Source: Clostridiales bacterium (GTDB lineage Bacteria > Bacillota > Clostridia > UBA1381). Taken from it: a stretch of 64,000 nucleotides of DNA. The stretch's first letter is position 1. Each line of letters opens with the position of its first letter. Location of the stretch: NCBI GenBank assembly GCA_029226975.1, contig JAQXZB010000099.1, positions 1 to 64,000 of the forward strand, written 5' to 3'. Made by a program: the position numbers and the translations under genes. The notes beneath the pieces were generated by a model. It made no database searches, was not told where the DNA came from, and saw nothing but the letters and a program-made list of their open reading frames with translations. This document shows, piece after piece, positions 60,986-64,000 of this stretch.

Positions 60986-63900
60986 TTAATCAGCCGGATT
61001 AAGCTTATCATAGACTCTTTTAAGCATTACCGCGGCCTGTGCTCTGGTTGCCGGACTTTTCGGTGCGAACAGCTCGTCCGTCACTCCGTTTACAAAGCCC
61101 AGCTCTGCCGCCTCGGCAACATAATCGTATGCCCAGTAGCTTATATCGTCAATGTCGTTAAAGTACAGTGCCTTTCCCTGCTGCAGCTTGGTTTGTGTGC
61201 GGCTGTTGTATGCCTCTACGATAACCTTTGCAATTTCCTCTCGGGATATGGCGGTATTCGGATTAAACAATCCGTCATAGCCGTTCATAAAATCGTTGCT
61301 GCGCACTGTCTGAACATATCCCGAATACCAGTCCTCGCTTACCACATCAAAGAAGCTGTTTTCATAGGGTGTTTCTTCAAGACCCATGGTTCTCGTTATC
61401 AGCGCCGCAAATTCCGCCCGGGATATATTGCTGTCCGGCACGAACTCGCCCGCGTCATTTCCGTCTATGATATTTAAGGCTCCCATGTACTCCACATCCT
61501 CTCTTGCCCAGTGATTTTTCATATCCTTGAACTTAAGAAGATATGTATCCAGTATATCATCATAATTATCCTCCTGCTTTGCGGGTGAGGATACGTTGTT
61601 TACATTGCTTGCAGTCCCTGACGGTGCAACGCTGCCCGGTCTGCTTACCGCACCGCCGCCACCGCCACCGCCGCCTGTGCCGCCGCTTGCGGAGGTGTTT
61701 ATACTGTTTAGCCTTTCGTAAAGCTGTGCGCGCACAGGCAGGTCATAAAAGTCCTCAAGCAATGCCTTTGCCTTGTCAATATCGCTTTGGCTTTTGCTGT
61801 ATGCCGCCGTATTTACCGCCGTTGTTACCTTTTCAAGCTCCAGTGTTATTTCGTATATCTTCATAGACGAAATCGTAACCTCCGGACTGCATTGAACGGA
61901 TATTTTCTCCTCGAAGCTGTCCTTTTGCTTTCTGTAATCAATTGTGGTCTTTTGCACTTTATATGTGCCGTCACAGCTTATCTGCGCAAAGCGTCCGTTT
62001 ACCGACGATACAAGGCTTATGACAGCGCCCGCCTTGGCTTTTGCTTCTATTTCAACGGCGTAACTGCTGTTGTTTGTAAAGGTAAATTCCTGATATGCGC
62101 CCGTTCCCGATACGTTCAGGACATTTTTTCCTTCCTCCGGCAAAACATTAAGTACACTGCCGCCCTCCGGCAGCCAGCCCATGCTTGTTCCGTCCGCAAA
62201 ATCCCCGTTTTTGCACAGATTATCCGCTTTCTTTATTGTAAGCTCAAACTTCTGCTCGGCTCTTTTTCCGTTTAAGGCTGCCGCCGCTGTCAGCGTAACC
62301 TTTTTATCCTCGCGGCTCGGTCTTATAACCGTTCCGTCCGATAAAAGCAGTGTTTCATCAGAGCTTTTCCATGTTATGGTACTTCCGTAGCCGCCCTCGG
62401 TTTTAAGCTCCATATTATTCTCAATCGGATTTTCGGTATCTATGTCAAGAGCCTTTAAATCCTCCGCCGCCATACGCTTATCGGTATAATTCAATGTAAC
62501 CTCTTTTACGGCGTTCACACTGCTGTCGGTTTTTGCCGCGGCTTTTACATATATCGTTCCCGCATATGCCGGTGCGCCGACAGACAGCTCGCCCTTTTGG
62601 GCGTTTATTCCTATGTCCGACATGGTAGATATGCTTTTTGCTTCAACGCTCCAGCTTATCTGGGCATCGGTTATTTCCTTCATAACCTGGTCGTATACCA
62701 CAGCCGCATACTGTGCCGTCTGCGTCCCGGTATCGGGTATGCGAAGCGCCGAAGCACCGGATACTATCTCGATAAATGCCGGATGGCTTTTCCCTACATG
62801 AATGGTCTTGGTAATTACATTCTCCGGCTTGCCGTTTGAATATATTTCAAGAATTATATCGCCCTCTACGGCATTTTCATGCACCGTAAACATTCCGCTT
62901 TCCTCGTCAAATTCAACACCTAAGGGCATGCTGACTACATTCATTACCGCCTGTCTTGACATTGCTTTTCCGTCCGTTCCGATAACAACCGCAGAATATT
63001 TATACTGCTTATCACCCTCGCCGGACTGCGGTGTTGCCAGCTCCTCAAAGCCGTCCACATCCACATGATCCTCGTCCACAATGTCAACATCAAAAATCAG
63101 TCTTTGTCCGTTTTGCGCCAGTGCCTCAAAGGTAAGCTTGTGATGCGCGCTGACAGTGCTGTTTGTTATGATTTTAATACCTCCGTCAATATCCTGCGCG
63201 CTTATGCCCTCGGGCAAATCGCAAAGAAGGCTCACGCTGTCAATCTTATTTATCGAAGGCCGCCCCGCATATGTAAGAGATTGGGGAATTATTTCCGTTT
63301 CACTGCTGCCCGATTCGGGAATTTCAATCCTTGTCACCCCGCCGGAAGTAAGCTTGGAGGTCAGTCCGTCATAATATTTCCATCCCTCCTCCGTTTTTAC
63401 CGCCGTATAGGTGTCTTTTTGTGTTGCGAAAAAGAATGTATTCTCATTAACGGAAGAAATCGAGTATATTTTTCCGCTTATCCTCTCCGTTCCCTCGCCA
63501 GGCTCCAGTCTTTCCCATACAGGCTCGCCCTCCGCAACCGCCGCCGCGGTTTCGGGAGCGGCATACAGGTTTCCGTTTTGTGCGCCGACCATGATATACC
63601 CGCTGCCGACTGCCGCCGCGCTTATGCTTTCCGATGCGCTTCCGGCATCCGTCAATGTGAGGGTCTTTAAAACGCTCATCTTGTTTGTCGCCCTGTCAAA
63701 GAGCTTAAGACCGCTTCCGCCGTCAATAACCGCCCATGCGTCTGATGACGGAATATATACCGCGTCAACGGGATTGTCGGTAAGATTGTTAATGCTTACC
63801 GCCTTAAGATTTAGTTTGTCCTCGCCCAAGCCGAAGAATATCTCGTCTTCCTCGCAAATATCGCCAATATCCTTAGCGGTTTCTTCAATTTCCTCACAGA

Positions 63901-64000
63901 TACTGTCCGAAAATTGTGCTTCTTCCGTCAAAACCGCCTCCTCGGGCTTTGGTGAAAATACATATGCCGCACTTTTATCGAAAATAACGTAAGTATACGG
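60986..64000 (-). CDS. Large surface protein with Ig-like, carbohydrate-binding-like and three C-terminal SLH domains, 5' end outside the window
   Basis: The frame is open to the window edge: the 23 codons beyond the first TTG (63931) read PYTYVIFDKSAAYVFSPKPE and on, so the gene is partial. Visible part, over 1000 aa: a beta-propeller-like start (AWAVIDGGSGLKLFDRATNK, SGYIMVGAQNGNLYAAP), several Ig-like domains including LPEGISAQDIDGGIKI, an atrophied bacterial Ig domain (STITWKSSDETLLLSDGTVI), a CBM4/9-like jelly roll (NLCKNGDFADGTSMGWLPEGG), a Gly-rich linker (GGTGGGGGGGGAVS) and three SLH repeats (about the last 190 residues) with the clear FNPNTAISREEIAKVIVEAY. Probably a surface glycan sensor or binder leading the block. 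Confidence 0.85.
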   Translation of the reverse strand, partial: PYTYVIFDKSAAYVFSPKPEEAVLTEEAQFSDSICEEIEETAKDIGDICEEDEIFFGLGEDKLNLKAVSINNLTDNPVDAVYIPSSDAWAVIDGGSGLKLFDRATNKMSVLKTLTLTDAGSASESISAAAVGSGYIMVGAQNGNLYAAPETAAAVAEGEPVWERLEPGEGTERISGKIYSISSVNENTFFFATQKDTYTAVKTEEGWKYYDGLTSKLTSGGVTRIEIPESGSSETEIIPQSLTYAGRPSINKIDSVSLLCDLPEGISAQDIDGGIKIITNSTVSAHHKLTFEALAQNGQRLIFDVDIVDEDHVDVDGFEELATPQSGEGDKQYKYSAVVIGTDGKAMSRQAVMNVVSMPLGVEFDEESGMFTVHENAVEGDIILEIYSNGKPENVITKTIHVGKSHPAFIEIVSGASALRIPDTGTQTAQYAAVVYDQVMKEITDAQISWSVEAKSISTMSDIGINAQKGELSVGAPAYAGTIYVKAAAKTDSSVNAVKEVTLNYTDKRMAAEDLKALDIDTENPIENNMELKTEGGYGSTITWKSSDETLLLSDGTVIRPSREDKKVTLTAAAALNGKRAEQKFELTIKKADNLCKNGDFADGTSMGWLPEGGSVLNVLPEEGKNVLNVSGTGAYQEFTFTNNSSYAVEIEAKAKAGAVISLVSSVNGRFAQISCDGTYKVQKTTIDYRKQKDSFEEKISVQCSPEVTISSMKIYEITLELEKVTTAVNTAAYSKSQSDIDKAKALLEDFYDLPVRAQLYERLNSINTSASGGTGGGGGGGGAVSRPGSVAPSGTASNVNNVSSPAKQEDNYDDILDTYLLKFKDMKNHWAREDVEYMGALNIIDGNDAGEFVPDSNISRAEFAALITRTMGLEETPYENSFFDVVSEDWYSGYVQTVRSNDFMNGYDGLFNPNTAISREEIAKVIVEAYNSRTQTKLQQGKALYFNDIDDISYWAYDYVAEAAELGFVNGVTDELFAPKSPATRAQAAVMLKRVYDKLNPAD

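Noticed and set aside
61660-61690. GCC-rich repeat that might be a recombination or regulatory site
   Set aside because: It is simply the coding sequence for the Gly-rich linker before the SLH repeats.

Overview
This window reads as chromosome of an endospore-forming, anaerobic, plant-polysaccharide-degrading member of the Clostridia (Firmicutes). The evidence is a spoIIGA-sigE-sigG cluster with Spo0A-type boxes, SpoIID, a T-box-controlled pheST operon, CarD-IspD-IspF, a D-lactate dehydrogenase, consensus sigma-A promoters (TTGACA-17-TATAAT type) and strong AGGAGG ribosome binding sites. Surface proteins carry either SLH repeats (four proteins) or copper-amine-oxidase-N 'stalk' modules (three clear, one probable). 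The pectin-type enzyme content resembles gut pectin specialists such as Monoglobus, but the taxonomic assignment is inference.

Layout. 1-300: the 5' end of a truncated leftward gene with a palindrome around its promoter, then a bidirectional terminator. 0.3-6.1 kb: sporulation genes (spoIID; spoIIGA, sigE, sigG) around a phosphodiester glycosidase with SLH repeats. 6.1-10 kb: pheT and pheS behind a T-box leader. 10-12.9 kb: argH and a cell-wall amidase with an unusual insertion. 12.9-18.5 kb: a carbohydrate module of a GH30 enzyme, two AraC-type regulators and a Cthe_2159-like beta-helix binding protein. 18.6-21.3 kb: carD, ispD, ispF and a HAD-GtrA fusion. 21.6-25.6 kb: a MATE exporter followed by a PL26-like rhamnogalacturonan lyase. 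25.6-30.3 kb: lytic transglycosylase, enolase, purF, thiE. 30.3-38.4 kb, all leftward: D-lactate dehydrogenase, long topoisomerase III, a giant DUF5107-TPR protein, thiD. 38.5-42.9 kb: CYTH protein, flavodoxin-fold reductase, AMIN amidase, ruvB and ruvA.

43-64 kb is one unbroken leftward block and is the most distinctive part. From upstream it runs: a large SLH protein cut by the window edge, a second SLH protein, a DUF3502-type sugar-binding lipoprotein, an SLH-anchored GH141-like beta-helix enzyme, a GH28-like beta-helix enzyme, an SGNH esterase, L-fucose isomerase, a GHL6-type putative glycosidase, a DUF4886 SGNH-like protein, a GH94 phosphorylase and a beta-lactamase-fold hydrolase. I read it as a Gram-positive utilisation locus for a fucose-containing, probably acylated pectic glycan. 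Surface capture and first cuts occur at the S-layer, uptake through the lipoprotein, and intracellular trimming by enzymes without signal peptides, followed by phosphorolysis and fucose isomerisation. No ABC permease, fuculokinase or aldolase is present in the window. Substrate assignment is inference from family membership.

No tRNA, rRNA, CRISPR array, prophage or complete insertion sequence was seen. Start codons were chosen from Shine-Dalgarno positions, so several differ from the longest reading frame.
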